64,000 nt of DNA from Hymenopus coronatus (GCA_030762935.1 CM060880.1:18097001-18161000); one strand, 5' to 3'; counted from the stretch's first letter, positions 22,801 through 33,015 are shown. The notes: a model not told the origin generated them from the letters alone. Made by a program: numbers and translations.

Positions 22801-24208
22801 TTACCTTCTTGAAAATAAATTTTAGGTAAATTCTGCATAAAACAAAACTTTTTCCCAATAATTAATTCTATATTTAGTCTTTAAATTTTAACTCATTGTA
22901 ATTAATTTATGTACTTACAGACCCATCAAATTACAGAAGTCTGGGTAATTTGCAGTCTGCATTTAGAATATTACATAATTTTACATATTTTGTTGATATT
23001 ACATATTTCATTATATATTTAGATGATTTTTGTTACATAAATATGCACATATTTCGCACCTTGATATTACATAAAAATCTGGGCTCTAGTGATGAGTTAA
23101 TTGGGCTTGTCATCTTTATACTCTTTTATGTGGTTGTTTCCTTCAAACAAAGAGCTACATCTCTCTCTCTCTCTCTCTATGGATATAACTCTGCACATCA
23201 TTGTTCTGAAAATTTGTACGAGCTGTTTTTAACTTTTCACACTAGCAATATTTCATTCTCTTAAGGCAATTTTTACAATTGGTAAAAATCTGTTTACTTT
23301 ATAAATTGCTATTGTTGCTCCAAATGTTATGGAATTTCTTTAAAGCTGTAAATATTCTCAGAACCTAATATTCCTGAAAAGAAATATTCTGTCCTTAAAT
23401 ATCAATTATTAACTGGAAATGTTCCTATTATTTGCTTTGCAAAGAACAACTTATATATTCCACTGCCCTTTTTTATACTTAAATGATTCAGCACTTATGC
23501 TCCATGTAACACACATGAATCTACACAGTTGGGTATATATTTAGCACTGCTGAGTTTCTTTCGTTATACGCAATGGTTATGCAAAAACGCCAACCAAAGT
23601 AGTGTATGCATTCGCTACGACTAAAAAAATACTTCATTCTACTATGAAATACTTCATTGTTTGCTAAACCACTTCTTCCTGTCGACAATTCACGGGGAAG
23701 TTCATGATGTTAATATTGTTTTGAATATACCATTAAAATATGAATTGCAAAAAACATACATTCCTGCATTCATGTTCGGTAGAAAGTAGTTGCAAAATAT
23801 TCACAAATAAACGAAGTTACGCAAGAAAAAATACTCAGTTTAAGCTGTCTCTTCTCGGCAGTTTGCTCTTGAAACTGTTTTCTATTAACAAATACCCAAC
23901 GGTTATAATGTAAAATTATAAAAAAAGTAACTATCAGTTGATCAATTTTAAAGTATTTACTTACCGTAAATGACAGCTAAACCAGTTTCGTGAAGAAATC
24001 TGAACCGCCGGTGCTTGAATAACCATATTGTCAACACAGTTAAAGTCAGCAGAAACGTATACAAGAGTAGATTTAAACTATCTAGACGGTGGGTAAGTTG
24101 TGCTTTGGCATCTAATTCAATATCTGTGGGTGCAGAACTTGTACAATGAAATAAAACGTAAACTATAGAAACCAGCAGAAACAAGCGCACAATATTGACT
24201 ACCGCCAT
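10542..24208 (-). CDS. Nhe3: Na+/H+ exchanger, NHE6/7/9 (endosomal) type, 5' part of gene
   Basis: Two coding exons are visible: 24208-23965 (81 codons plus one base) and 10840-10542 (two bases plus 99 codons), together residues 1-181. The G|GC split codon rejoins to the conserved [20 protein letters not shown] segment. Residues about 5-24 form a hydrophobic signal/first membrane segment and about 47-65 a second one. Residues after the junction hold a third membrane segment, then a hydrophilic loop with an NKT glycosylation sequon, then the motif [20 protein letters not shown], which is typical of NHE6/7/9 rather than NHE8 or plasma-membrane NHEs. The family exchanges Na+ or K+ for H+ across endosomal and trans-Golgi membranes. 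Human relatives are about 650-700 aa, so roughly three quarters of the protein must be encoded left of the window; no further exon was found in 1-10541. The symbol follows my recollection of Drosophila naming and is less certain than the family. Confidence 0.85.
10943..11014 (+). mobile_element. tRNA-like head of SINE (family C), copy 1
   Basis: 72 nt begin GCCATGG and end TTATGGCA. The ends pair as a 7-bp acceptor stem with wobbles, GCTC/GAGC forms a D-stem, and GGTTCGAATCC is a perfect B box. A SINE tail (CAGTCTGACTCTACCTACCC) follows to about 11060. The anticodon arm is poor, so I call it a tRNA-derived SINE, not a tRNA gene. Confidence 0.6.
11145..11365 (+). mobile_element. SINE (family C), copy 2 with 5' extension
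   Basis: The tRNA-like part is 11252-11323: acceptor ends GCCAAGA/TTTTGGC pair fully, D-stem GCTC/GAGC, B box GGGTTCAAATCC. The 105 bp before it (CATCTCAAAACAATCTGAGA...) recur before a decayed copy at 33734-33945, so they belong to the element. Confidence 0.65.
11585..11810 (-). pseudogene. Tc1/mariner-like transposase C-terminal scrap
   Basis: Minus-strand frames give FGAP, then [20 protein letters not shown], then a [10 protein letters not shown] part. This resembles the DFFLWG...KxxVY...CxxxxGxHxEHLL end of the same transposase family seen at 385-1265. Heavily broken. Confidence 0.45.
11815..12930. other. Unassigned intronic sequence
   Basis: Opposed open frames at 12414-12760 overlap on both strands and look like chance. 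No repeat family recognised. Confidence 0.4.
12935..13190 (-). mobile_element. tRNA-derived SINE (family D)
   Basis: Read on the minus strand, it starts with a tRNA-like head (CCCACCTGGGTAGTGTGGGG...) with B box GAGTTTGAATCTC. Its body contains CTCCATGGACCTTGAG and ends AACGTTAAGCACGTT. The body recurs at 38490-38575, where it is broken by a TTAA-flanked insertion. Confidence 0.6.
13485..14620 (-). pseudogene. mariner transposase relic (split by a SINE fragment)
   Basis: Minus-strand segments in order: N-terminus at 14610-14415 ([16 protein letters not shown], then ATVFVGF), HTH/linker at 14290-14190 ([12 protein letters not shown]), [13 protein letters not shown] near 14100, [17 protein letters not shown] near 13950, and the 111-codon C-terminus at 13823-13488 ([54 protein letters not shown]). 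The DNA-binding, DD34D-core and C-terminal order is that of mariner. Substitutions (HNNAS for [13 protein letters not shown]) and stops show inactivity. A SINE piece interrupts it at about 14302-14408. Confidence 0.8.
14302..14408 (+). mobile_element. SINE family B 3' fragment inserted in mariner
   Basis: GGCACGTAAAAGAACCTCAA to the CCATAAATAAAACTCCATTT end is the 3' third of family B. It is flanked by TTCAGTCAC/TTCAGTCATTG, a probable imperfect target-site duplication. Confidence 0.7.
15012..15299 (-). mobile_element. tRNA-derived SINE family B, full length
   Basis: On the minus strand: GCCCTCCGTGGTGTAATGG (A box), AGTTTCAAACCTGG (B-box variant), GGATTTTTACACCC..., a GCATGGCTTCCTTC block, and the 3' end with CCATAAATAACATGCC. 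Confidence 0.85.
15835..16410 (+). repeat. Family A repeat, 3' two thirds
   Basis: It runs from CACTTCCTGTTTGAGAAAAG to the hairpin (CTATCCCTTATGTCC...ATGGGCTAGAGAAAGTAATAA). Confidence 0.75.
16415..16660 (+). repeat. Family A repeat, fused 3' end
   Basis: It continues directly from the previous copy with TTTTAATCAAAATCGTTA and ends CCTGCCTACTAC...GTAGAGAAAACAAAG. Internally deleted. Confidence 0.65.
16665..17235. other. Unassigned intronic sequence
   Basis: A minus-strand 69-codon frame at 17061-16852 shows no recognisable family. Confidence 0.35.
17255..17800 (+). pseudogene. LINE reverse transcriptase fragment
   Basis: The frame at 17259-17504 reads [20 protein letters not shown] followed by [10 protein letters not shown]: the QGSxLGPxLFxxYxNDLP and FADD motifs of non-LTR reverse transcriptases. 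Out-of-frame continuation to about 17800. Both ends are lost. Confidence 0.75.
18595..19345 (+). pseudogene. hAT (CGGBP1-like) transposase relic with large internal deletion
   Basis: It starts [19 protein letters not shown] and [12 protein letters not shown], the BED-type zinc-finger start of CGGBP1-like hAT proteins. It ends with [18 protein letters not shown] and [10 protein letters not shown], the hAT C-terminal dimerisation motif. The catalytic middle is missing. Its end is joined to the Penelope element. Confidence 0.65.
19350..20360 (+). mobile_element. Penelope-like retroelement, 5'-truncated (RT end and GIY-YIG endonuclease)
   Basis: Frames read [20 protein letters not shown] (YVDD catalytic motif), [20 protein letters not shown], then [14 protein letters not shown]. 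After a linker comes [20 protein letters not shown]...[11 protein letters not shown], the GIY-YIG nuclease with its Cys pair, ending at TMEAHGF* (20355-20357). This RT-linker-nuclease order defines Penelope elements. Only a few frame breaks separate the parts, so it is among the younger elements here. Most of the RT domain is missing upstream, replaced by hAT sequence. Confidence 0.88.
20623..23088 (+). mobile_element. hAT transposon (CGGBP1-like) with TIRs and 8-bp target duplication
   Basis: The terminal inverted repeats TAGAGCCCAGATTTTTATGT and ACATAAAAATCTGGGCTCTA are perfect over at least 20 bp. The flanks are GTGATGAC (20615-20622) and GTGATGAG (23089-23096), an 8-bp target duplication with one mismatch, as expected for hAT. 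Length is 2466 bp. Inside (plus): a BED-finger-like start at about 21168 ([21 protein letters not shown]), [19 protein letters not shown] and [11 protein letters not shown] in the RNase-H-like core, and a [15 protein letters not shown]-terminal motif near 22475. Stops and frameshifts make the transposase inactive. Confidence 0.88.
21632..21919 (+). pseudogene. hAT transposase catalytic-core fragment
   Basis: The longest open part of the 2.5-kb hAT element is 95 codons. It begins at [13 protein letters not shown], just after DETTDD in another codon context (21614-21632), and includes [20 protein letters not shown]. In intact relatives this region holds catalytic aspartates (VDETTD and SDAAPY). 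Confidence 0.75.
23100..23955. other. Unassigned intron 1 sequence of the exchanger gene
   Basis: AT-rich with a short (TC)n run at 23160-23179. No coding or repeat signature recognised. Confidence 0.5.
23965..24208 (-). CDS. Nhe3: NHE6/7/9-like exon 1 (start codon and first membrane segments)
   Basis: The ATG at 24208-24206 lies in a good context (AAACATGG) and begins [20 protein letters not shown], a signal-like hydrophobic stretch. The frame stays open upstream to a GTG at 24226, but that is not a plausible eukaryotic start. The exon ends at 23965 with donor GTAAGT (phase 1). It encodes the second membrane helix and the HETGLAVIY motif. Confidence 0.85.
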
Positions 24209-24239
24209 GTTTACATTACGCAACACACCAACTTAGTAC

Positions 24240-26200
24240 TTTTATTTTATCCCTAGTCCTTAGTGCTTCTGGTACGATTGATTACAGGTTGGTCAACCTG
24301 TTTAAATTACGGTATTCGCAAAAAATATTTTTTGGCCTTCCTAAAGCGTTCTTGCATATCTACTTGTTTTTAATTTTGATAAATAATGTTTACATAAGAA
24401 AACAAAGACTTCCCCCCAATACAAATTCTGTTGCTAACTAACCATCGAAATTAAACTCCAAAGAGAAATGGAAGGAGGTATATTTAGGTTAATTACCCCT
24501 CCTTCAGCCCTTATAATTGGTTATGATTAGGACTGCATTTGATTGTCAACACAATTTTCGACATGGGTTTCGAGGCCTGTTTCCTACCAAAAAATTAATG
24601 AATTTATTAATCATAATGTTAAAACATTAAAACCTAAGAGTTCTCTTTAAGGGAAATTTCTCTATAAAATTATATAGAAGTACAGTCAAATAACTAAAAC
24701 ATTAAATAGTTTAGTTATCTTTGACAAATAGTAAATTTTGTCGTATATAGTAATATTGTATAAATTGCCTTTGTGAGACAATTATGTCTTAAATTTTTAA
24801 CACAACTGATTACATGATAATATTTTCTCAGGAAATAATCAGTATTTTTTGTTCAAGGATTTATTAGTCAACAATTAAAAAAATATATTTAATTAATTAT
24901 TCCTTGCAAATTGTATTTTGAGACAATTTTAAGTTGCCAAAAATATGTAATAAAATGTAAATCTCTGGGCTCCAATGGGCGCAGCATGGACCTGAATTCT
25001 GGGGAGCCCAGTAATCTGATATTAAAAAAACCTCATTCCTATCTTTATAATGTAATTGGATGATTTAATGACTGCAACTTCTATTTAGTACAAAACAAGG
25101 AGGAAACCCAGCCTCCCTTGCCTTCTATGATCAGCCACCACTGCTTGGTGAGATTGGCATGACCCTCACAAAAAACTACAGGGGCCCTTCTTTTCATTTT
25201 TTGGGGGGGCATAGAAAGTTGCTGGTCACCAGTATTGTTGTTGCATTTATCTCTATGGCATGAACCAAAATCTGTGTAGAATGTGATTTTATAGTAAAAA
25301 AAATTACAGATAATAACACTCGAATAAAACCGAGCATCATTCTGTAAATTTGCACTTTCCAAGGTAAATCTATAAATAATAAAAGATTTTTATTACATAT
25401 TTTTACACAAAATTAAAATTTAAACTTAACGTAAGCATAGCTATTTTACAGTTATTTTACAATTGTAAGAAGTCTTAGAGCCTAGACTGTTTTGTTTTGT
25501 TTTGTTTTTTTTATTTTAAATTACATTACATAGGCCTGTTAAGCATTAAAGCTTTCCAAAATAAAGAATTGATTTAGAATTGAAAATTAGTCATGGAAAA
25601 ATAGTAGTTTAAAGTTGCAGAGCAATTGAAATTAATACTATTAGTCACAGTTGAACTATTGAAGGCCCACAGAATTATGTATGTGCATCCTCAGAAGTGA
25701 GCTTAACTTACCAAATTCTTTTGGATAAGAGGCTAAAATGCACATCTTCATGGCTGAAGTGGTCAGTAACATTTGAAAACTACTCTTTTTGTCAATTCAT
25801 TTTCTCTGGCTAAAATTGCTGAATGATCCGGACAGTTGGGATTCTCTATTAGGTTTTTGAGCATTGGCCAGCCTACTGAAGTAGATACTGTTACTTAAAT
25901 AATGCAAAAAGAATCTAGGTTCCAATGCTAAATTTAACAAAAATAATTTCAAATTATTTTTATCATAAAAGGAATTGAGAAGCTTAACTGCATCCTTTTT
26001 GAGTCAAACACTGTACCACAGATGCTCTTCAAGTGCAGTATGTTTTTGCTTAAGCTTTCTGCATCAGCAAAGTCTTTAGACCTTGGAAATAAGAAATTTG
26101 ATTTTCATTTTGGGTCCAACAAACATCCATGAAAGTAAAATTTGGTATAAATATCTAGTATCACTTCAGAAACAGCAAATAAAGTCTTCAAATCTGCCCT
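24240..26200. other. Unassigned intergenic sequence upstream of the exchanger gene
   Basis: It contains a TTTTG pentanucleotide run near 25491-25510 and a palindromic GGGCTCC...GGAGCCC pair at 24967-25010. The minus frame at 25362-25081 matches nothing I know. The exchanger promoter should lie just above 24208, but no TATA box is obvious. Confidence 0.4.
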
Positions 26201-26229
26201 GAAAAAATCCAAAATTACAGAAGTTACGC

Positions 26230-27992
26230 CAAAGGGCACTGGACATATAAATGAATGCTGAAAGAAAAGAAGATAAAATATGACCTATCAATAGAACAGA
26301 GATTAATAGCCGAGGCAGAAGCGAAGCCTTTCAAAATCTTAAGGTACTCAAAGAAGAAAGCATCAACCCTCCTCCCCTTATAAACAAGGAGGAATGGGAT
26401 GCACATTTCAGTAATCTTCTTGGAGAAAAGAGCAAAATGTCAAACTGCTTCATACCACATGTGATAAACAAGCAAGACACACACCCAATTATAGCATAAG
26501 TAGTCAGACAACTTATAAGAAATGGAAAAAATAACAAAGTGGCTGGGCCGGATGGGGTATACAAACTAATAATTATGATTTACAAAGGAAAAGGAAGAAA
26601 AGATGACTCAAATTCTTACAGAGGAATTGCCCAGGTAAACATTGTGTTCAACATCTTCCGCAAGATCCTATTATGAAGTGTGAAACAAAAACTATGTGAC
26701 AGCATTCCATTGAATCAATATGGCTTCACCCCAGGTAAATCAACGCTACATGCCTTGCAAGAACTTATGCCTGAAATAGCAATGACCCTAGCACAAGGCG
26801 GTATTCCATTGTATATGATCTTCATAGAGTACTCCATGACATTTGACAGTATTAACAGATAGATACCATCTACAACCTGGAGAACACACTAGGCAGATCA
26901 AATAGAGAGTAAGAAACAATCAAATTGATCTTAAACTCAAACTGCATGTCAATCTCTGATGACATTGTCACTTTGAGGAATATCATTGAAACAAGGGAGG
27001 GCCTACAAGGGAACCCAATGGGCCCACCTTTCTTCAATGTAATGACCTGAGATATCACCCACACTATATATACAAGATACATTAAACTAATTAAGTACAC
27101 AGACGACATGGTCATCCTCTCCAGGAACTGAAATGATCTGCAAGCTGCCATGGAGAACATGAGGGCATGGGTGTAAGAAAATTCTAAGGAAATGAACAGT
27201 ACCAAAACAAAGGCAATGAAATTTAGAAGGGGAGGAAGGATATCTAACAGAGACCACCTCACACGCAGAGAAAAAACTTAGAGTTCATATCCAATTTCAA
27301 ATATTTGGACGTTGTGCTTCAAATAACTGGAACCATTTTCTCCCTGCATAGACAGGAGCATGCAATGGCTGCAACAAAAGCCTGTATGACATTCCTAAAC
27401 TTCAAAGCCTGTCCTTGCCAACTGCAATAATGCTCTCAAACTTTTAAGTTATGCCAGCCACCAGATATGGCCCTACCTATGGTGAACAACCTCAAGAAGC
27501 TAGAGAATGTCGAAGCTCTCTCAAGCTCTTAAAAGAGCTCTCTTAATCTCAAAATTCACAAGAAACATCTATACCTATAAAATAGGACAAGAGCCCTTCT
27601 TCATTGAACACATAAGACCCAGAAACACAGATGTGTAGATGGATTACCAGAAACACAAGTGTATAAAATCGTCCTTGAAGAGAGACAGAAAAAGGCGAGA
27701 TACTGGAAGAAATAATGGAGATCCGAGCTATGAAGACAGATGACCAAACTTCAAGTTTCATCACCTACATATACAATTTACTGTCCTGGGTTACATGGGA
27801 GAATCTGCCAGAACAAGTCATACCATGAAACCAAGGAGGAATGCATCTGCAAGAATTGCAGCAAATCATGTCCTAAGTTCCATCTAATGAAGTGTGAAAG
27901 CCGATTTCAATCATTAACTATGTTAATTAAAGACTGATGAAAATGTATAAATTCAAGTGTGCACATGGGTTTAATAAATAAATAATTAAAAA
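26230..27992 (+). mobile_element. 5'-truncated non-LTR retrotransposon (LINE) with reverse transcriptase
   Basis: Frames read NKVAGPDGVYKL (26537 on), RGIAQVNIVFNIF, NQYGFTPGKSTLHALQELMP, then a decayed YTDDMVILSRN catalytic motif near 27100 and ETKEECICKNCSKSCPKFHLMKC near the 3' end. The 3' end is an (AATA)n tail at about 27972-27992, a normal LINE tail. Many stops. Confidence 0.8.
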
Positions 27993-28297
27993 TAACAGAA
28001 GTCTTGAATTCATTTGTTGTTTCTGTTTAAAGTTGTTCTCCAAGTGTATTTTGATCATTTTGTAGCCATGTCACCTCTAAGTAACAAAGTAATAAGATGA
28101 TAATGCTTTGAGAGCTATTTCTAACTCCTTCAAAATGATTTCCAATGAATTCCTTTAGTTCTGCATCTCATCAAGTAAATCTTGAATGAGTTGAGTCTCA
28201 ACATTGAGGGAAATCACTTTGCTGTGAATGATCCCAAAACTAAACATTTTTACACTACATGTAGTATGTGGGGGAAGTATTGTATTCCACTTGTGTT

Positions 28298-28590
28298 GTC
28301 CTCCATGGTCTAGGAGTAACATGCTAGCCTTTGGTTCCCAAGATTGTGGGTTCAAACCAGTGGAAAGTGATGGGTATTTTTAGCGTAAAAATCCTTAGCA
28401 TAGCTTCCTTTGGAAGGGAAGTAAAGCCGTAAATGCTGTGATGTAGATTTGTGGCACATAAAAAAGCCACAAGCATGATAAAGAGGCATCTGAGCAAAAT
28501 TAAGCAGTCTTCCATAACCAATATAGAATGGGACACTAAGAACCACAGCAGTTAAAGAGCTTCCAGAAATTAAACTCAATTTCATTTCAT
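28298..28590 (+). mobile_element. tRNA-derived SINE family B, diverged full copy
   Basis: GTCCTCCATGGTCTAGGAGT, B box GGGTTCAAACCAG, GTAAAAATCCTTAGCATAGC, and the 3' CTGAGCAAAATTAAGCAG and CAGTTAAAGAGC blocks. More diverged than the 30170 copy. Confidence 0.75.
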
Positions 28591-28606
28591 TTCACTTGAA
28601 TTCCAT

Positions 28607-28911
28607 TAAAAAATTCATGTTGAGATTTCACCGGAAATATATGTTTTGAAGCCCCCCTGTATAGAAAGAAAGGAGCAAAAAAAAGCACTTTTACAAAAAT
28701 ATCTGCATTCATGCATTTGTGTGAGCAGTATAAGTTCAACTTGAAAAATTGGTTAAATACCAAACTTAATATTTACTTTCAATATCTTCCAAGGATCTAA
28801 CGCAAAGCTTTTCATGAAAATACCCCAATTCCAAGCTAACATTTAATAGCTCATCATCATTTCTATTATTATTTATTAATTATTTTTTTTATTATTTATT
28901 ATATACTATTG

Positions 28912-28977
<66 letters not shown>

Positions 28978-29500
28978 ACACTTATGTTTAAGATATTTTC
29001 TGACAAATAAATATATATTTTAAATTTTCTGGGAATAGCCTCTGAACTCCTTGTCATTCTGGTTGATGTTTGCATAGCTGGTAAGCTGTATGAGAAAGAC
29101 AAAATCTTACTACTTGAAAACTTTAAATCTTGTTAAAGTACATAATTTTTGTAATTTTTTTTTAAGTTGGCCATTTCTGAGGGTTTTCTTGTTATTCGCT
29201 TAAAGTTTGGAATATACTTTTCTCAAATATTAAGCCATTATTCTTTTGTCTCCCCTCTCCTGACCATAGAAGGCAAACAAAATGTTCTGTCATCACATAT
29301 GACCCTCTCTTAAAAGATTTGACTATCACTTAGCCTATTGCATTACTTTATTTCCCTTATACCTACAAGTAAATATCTAATAAGATTATTTATGTTAATG
29401 TTCATCTTGATTAACATGAAGTAGATATAATAAGTTTTAGTAAGACTAGTTTGTTTTACAGAGTATGTAAAAAAAAAGGCATGTGAATGTAGCACAAAGA
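28607..29500 (-). repeat. Family A repeat, near full length, hosting an (ATT)n expansion
   Basis: Minus orientation. Right-end blocks (CCGGAAATATATGTTTTGAA) at 28630 and left-end blocks (TTAACATGAAGTAGAT, CATGTGAATGTAGCACA) at 29410-29500. A (TTA)n microsatellite sits inside at 28916-28977. Confidence 0.75.
28916..28977. repeat. (TTA)n microsatellite
   Basis: About 20 uninterrupted TTA units. Confidence 0.95.
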
Positions 29501-29504
29501 CTTT

Positions 29505-30165
29505 TCTGATCAATAGCAGCAGAGCTTTGTGCATAAATGATATCAAAAAGTCCTTAGACATTTGTCTATAGCTTCCTAGGTCCCAAAACAGTGTTATATG
29601 CTAATGGAGACACAGCAGGGGCAGGCCTATATATTTTGAAAATTGAAAGATAGTGCTCTACTGCTGGATGCAGAGCTTGTGCTCATTTTCTCCAACTGGT
29701 CTTTGCAGAAATAATGGGATGTGTTGTTGAAACTGACATTAGCAACAGGCTGCTAGAATACAAACTTTCAATTTTTACAAGCAAATGTCAGTATCTACAA
29801 CCTGTCTGATGAAAGAATGCAGTGTTAGGGGAGGTCCCTGGTGTAGCATGGCATGGTTTAGAGCGGTCAGAGAAGGCTGGAATATAATGCAGTACATCTG
29901 ACCATCAAAACATTAGCACAGCGCTCGTAAACAGGAATAAACTAAACAATCCACAAGTTAAACTTGGTGTTTTCTTTATCACTAATGAATATCAATTTTC
30001 TACTTTGTGAGCATGTGACTACATGCGGTGGTGTTTGGATTTTGAATTGATTCGAACCTGCCCACTATAAGAGTCTCAACTGCTGCATTCCAGCATTACT
30101 GAACTATACAGGGCATGCACCAGGAGTAATGATCTAATATTGCTATCTGTTTGTGTCTAAGCAAG
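29505..30165. other. Unassigned sequence
   Basis: No repeat or coding signature recognised; base composition is slightly higher in G+C at 29660-29900. Confidence 0.35.
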
Positions 30166-30169
30166 CTAT

Positions 30170-30470
30170 TGCCCTCCGTGGTGTAATGGTTACCATGCTG
30201 ACTTCATATATCCAAGGTTGCGGGTTCAAACCCGGCAGAGGACGATGGATTTTTTCGGGTGTAAAAATCCTTAGCATGGCTTCCTTCGGAAGGGAAGTAA
30301 AGCTGTTGGTCCCGTGTCGTAGATTTACGGCACGTAAAAGAACCTCAAGCCTGATAGAGAGGCCTCTGAGCAAAATTAAGCGGTCTTTCACGCCCAGTAT
30401 AGAATGGTACGCTGGGAACCAGAGCCGTTAAAGAGCGTCCATAAATAACACGGCATTTCCATTTTTTTTA
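30170..30470 (+). mobile_element. tRNA-derived SINE family B, best copy
   Basis: Pol III A box (TGGTGTAATGGTTACCATGC) and B box (GGTTGCGGGTTCAAACCCGG) in the head. The body has TTAGCATGGCTTCCTTCGGA and CACGTAAAAGAACCTCAAGC. It ends CCATAAATAACACGGCATTT with a T-rich tail. It has the least decayed CpGs, so it is probably the youngest of the eight pieces seen. Confidence 0.9.
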
Positions 30471-30514
30471 AGCAACCTTCCAATCATGGCTGTCTGCATT
30501 CATTCTTCAGACAT

Positions 30515-31155
30515 GATAACCCAAAAATGAAAAGTTGGTAAACACCAAACTAGGTATTTAAGTTGAATATCTTCCAAGGATGCGCATAAAGAGTTCGAGA
30601 AATATTCATCCACCCCAAACTCCCTTTACATCAGAAAAAGCTTCAAAACTATGATTATCTTAAAAAATGCTTTAATGATGATTTAAATAATGTTAAAGAT
30701 TTTTACATGACAATTAAAATATATACCTTGAATTTTCTGGGAATAGCCTTCGAAGACCTCTTCATTCTGCAGTACTTTGGCATTATAGGTAGACTTTAAG
30801 AGATACACAAAAACTTACTAGGTAAAGAAACAATGTAGATTTTGTCAAAGCATACTATATATTTTTTTTGTGAAGCTAAATACTTAATACTGTTCTCAAA
30901 CAGGAGGTCATCTGTGTTTCTCCTGGTCATGCAAATACACCAATTTCAATAACAATCATGTAATGAAGGGTTTAAAAACATTTGTCTATAGTTTTAGCCT
31001 AGTGCAGTCCCTTAGATCCTTTCTGCTTATAAGGAACTAAGTAATAATACAATTTACCTAATGTTTACCTCGATTAGGCTGAAGTAGAAACAGAAATAAT
31101 CTTTTGTAGAGCAGGTAGAGAAAGTCATGTGAATAGAACACATCAGATTTTTTTT
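30515..31155 (-). repeat. Family A repeat, lacking the right end
   Basis: Minus orientation from the AAAATGAAAAGTTGGTAAAC block to the left end GAAAGTCATGTGAATAGAAC followed by ACATCAGATTTTTTTT. Confidence 0.75.
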
Positions 31156-31239
31156 TCATACTGTAAGCAAGTTTTGCTTGACATATTCTGTTAATAAGCT
31201 ATGTTTACTTCTTCCATTAGATGCTAGCTATATTGCTAC

Positions 31240-31450
31240 CTATGTCTTGAAAATCTTCAGTTTCCTCCAATCAGTTTGTATTTAATTATTTCCTTGTTTG
31301 CTACAAGTTGAAATTTTTATTTCCGATTTATTAATATTTAATTGATAATTATATCTGAGTGTGCTTTGGAATGTATTAATAGACACTTCCAAATTTGTTT
31401 TATTTTCCAGTAAAATTGCAATGTCATGTGCACACATATAAATAAGCAGT
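31240..31450 (-). pseudogene. LINE reverse transcriptase scrap
   Basis: Minus frame: CAHDIAILLENKTNLEVSI, then YQLNINKSEIKIST, matching the YADDIxLLxEN...LxIN..KT region around the RT active site; the tyrosine/Asp motif is altered. Confidence 0.55.
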
Positions 31451-31589
31451 TAGTGACCACCTCGACACAGAGAAAGTGGAGGACTTGAACACAAGATCAA
31501 GTTATAAGGGAGGATCATGGACTATACCCAGAAGGATCTGAAGCACTTTTTGCTATCAAAACATGAAACTGCAAGTTTTGAGTTGTCCT

Positions 31590-31642
31590 CAAACATGCTA
31601 GCCTTTAGTTCCAAAGGTCACAGGTTCAAACCTGGCAGAATA
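31590..31642 (+). mobile_element. SINE family B head fragment
   Basis: AACATGCTAGCCTTTAGTTC to the B box CAGGTTCAAACCTGGCAGA is the tRNA-like head only. Confidence 0.55.
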
Positions 31643-31654
31643 TCTTATTCCTTC

Positions 31655-32720
31655 TTAGTATACGAACATTTCCATTAAATATGTTATACTTTCTGCTAGA
31701 AAAAGGGACCATTCTTTTGAATTTTTCAGTAATAATAACAATGACGATTGCCCTTTAAATTAAACAATTAAAAATAATCACCTTCATCTGTATTTGAAAC
31801 AGATAACTTGATTTTGAGTCCATTGGGCAAAGTACCAGCATACAAAACTATGCCCATTCTATTCTTTTCTTCATCCACTGCTTTGTTTACAAACATATTT
31901 TATTGTGTTTAAGGCCCGCTTTTACTACACATGGCACTCTAGGCAATGACACTGATGATAATTGGAACGAAGAGGGAGCAATGGTGGACTGTGAAGGTTG
32001 AAACCAAGAAACCTGCCACAATGCAGCTTTCCCAAGCACAAATGCCACATGCAGGCGCCTGGGATGATGATAATGATGATGATGATGATAATAATAATAA
32101 TAATAATAATAACAATAATAATAATAACAAACACAATGGGAAGCTCACATTTGTATTTGTTGATCAGATCCTTTCTAGCAACTTGTGGAAGTCATAACGA
32201 TTAGTTAACTAAGTTAACGTAGTGTACATAGCTAGTAGTCGTAATTTAGATAATCTACATAGTTCTACAGTTAGTGTAATTGTTTAAAGAAAGCAGAGCA
32301 TTGGCAGCATGCACTGCATTCTTCAGTACCTCTAAATGAGCAGAAAGTAAATAAATAAAGGACTCTAAGCCTTAAGTTGTATAAAAAACGTTATCCGGCA
32401 TAAAATATCATGGTTAAATTGATTTTAAATACCTACTTATTAAGTAACAAAACATATAATGCCATACTCCGAAAAAATATTATGCTCAAGTCGCGCATCA
32501 TTTTATGGAAAGAAGAGTCCATTAAATTTCGATAGCTTGTAGTAGAGAGCAGAATAAGTTTTTTTTTTTTGTTTGTTTGTTTGTTTTCTAATGGGTAGAG
32601 AAAGTAATGGGAGTGCAATACATCCATTAGTTTTTGTGTGACTTTGGGCAGTATAACTTCGTTAAAAACCAAACATGTTGTTAGGTTTAGTTCTTCCGTT
32701 GGTGCAATGTAAACATTTTC
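31655..32720. other. Mostly unassigned, with a GAT/AAT microsatellite
   Basis: A compound (GAT)n(AAT)n run lies at 32065-32132. Long open frames on both strands across it are products of the microsatellite. Otherwise nothing recognised. Confidence 0.45.
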
Positions 32721-32724
32721 AGCA

Positions 32725-33015
32725 AATCTGATGTGATACAGTCATATGACTTTCTCCACATCTCTGTAACAAACTATTGTTAAAATCTTATTCTTTATCT
32801 AAAGCATACTAATCGAGATCAACATTAGCAGAAATTGTCATTATTACTTGACCCCTAATTAGTAGAAAGTCCCCTAGCTTTTCGGTAAGCAAACATTTTA
32901 TTCAAATGATTATTTTGTTATCCACATCATGCTAATCAAGACAAACATAAGCAGAAGTAGTATAATTACTAGTTCCATGTAAGTAGAAGGGAAATAAGAA
33001 AATGCACAGGCAAAA
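32725..33015 (+). repeat. Family A left-end pieces (plus arm of inverted pair)
   Basis: CAAATCTGATGTGATACAGT...CTCCACATCTCTGTAACAAA, then a second CATCATGCTAATCAAGACAA block, ending at GGCAAAAGTGATGGTC. It faces the minus-oriented copy at 33015. Confidence 0.7.

Noticed and set aside
24209..24226. Extended N-terminus of the exchanger starting at GTG
   Set aside because: GTG is not a credible eukaryotic start here; the ATG at 24208 has a good context and begins a signal-like segment.
30153..30431. Protein-like frames repeated at 30153, 33504, 15223 and 60803
   Set aside because: They are the same stretch of SINE family B read through in different copies, not a gene family.
31925..32204. Four overlapping open frames on both strands
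   Set aside because: All are translations of the GAT/AAT microsatellite at 32065-32132.
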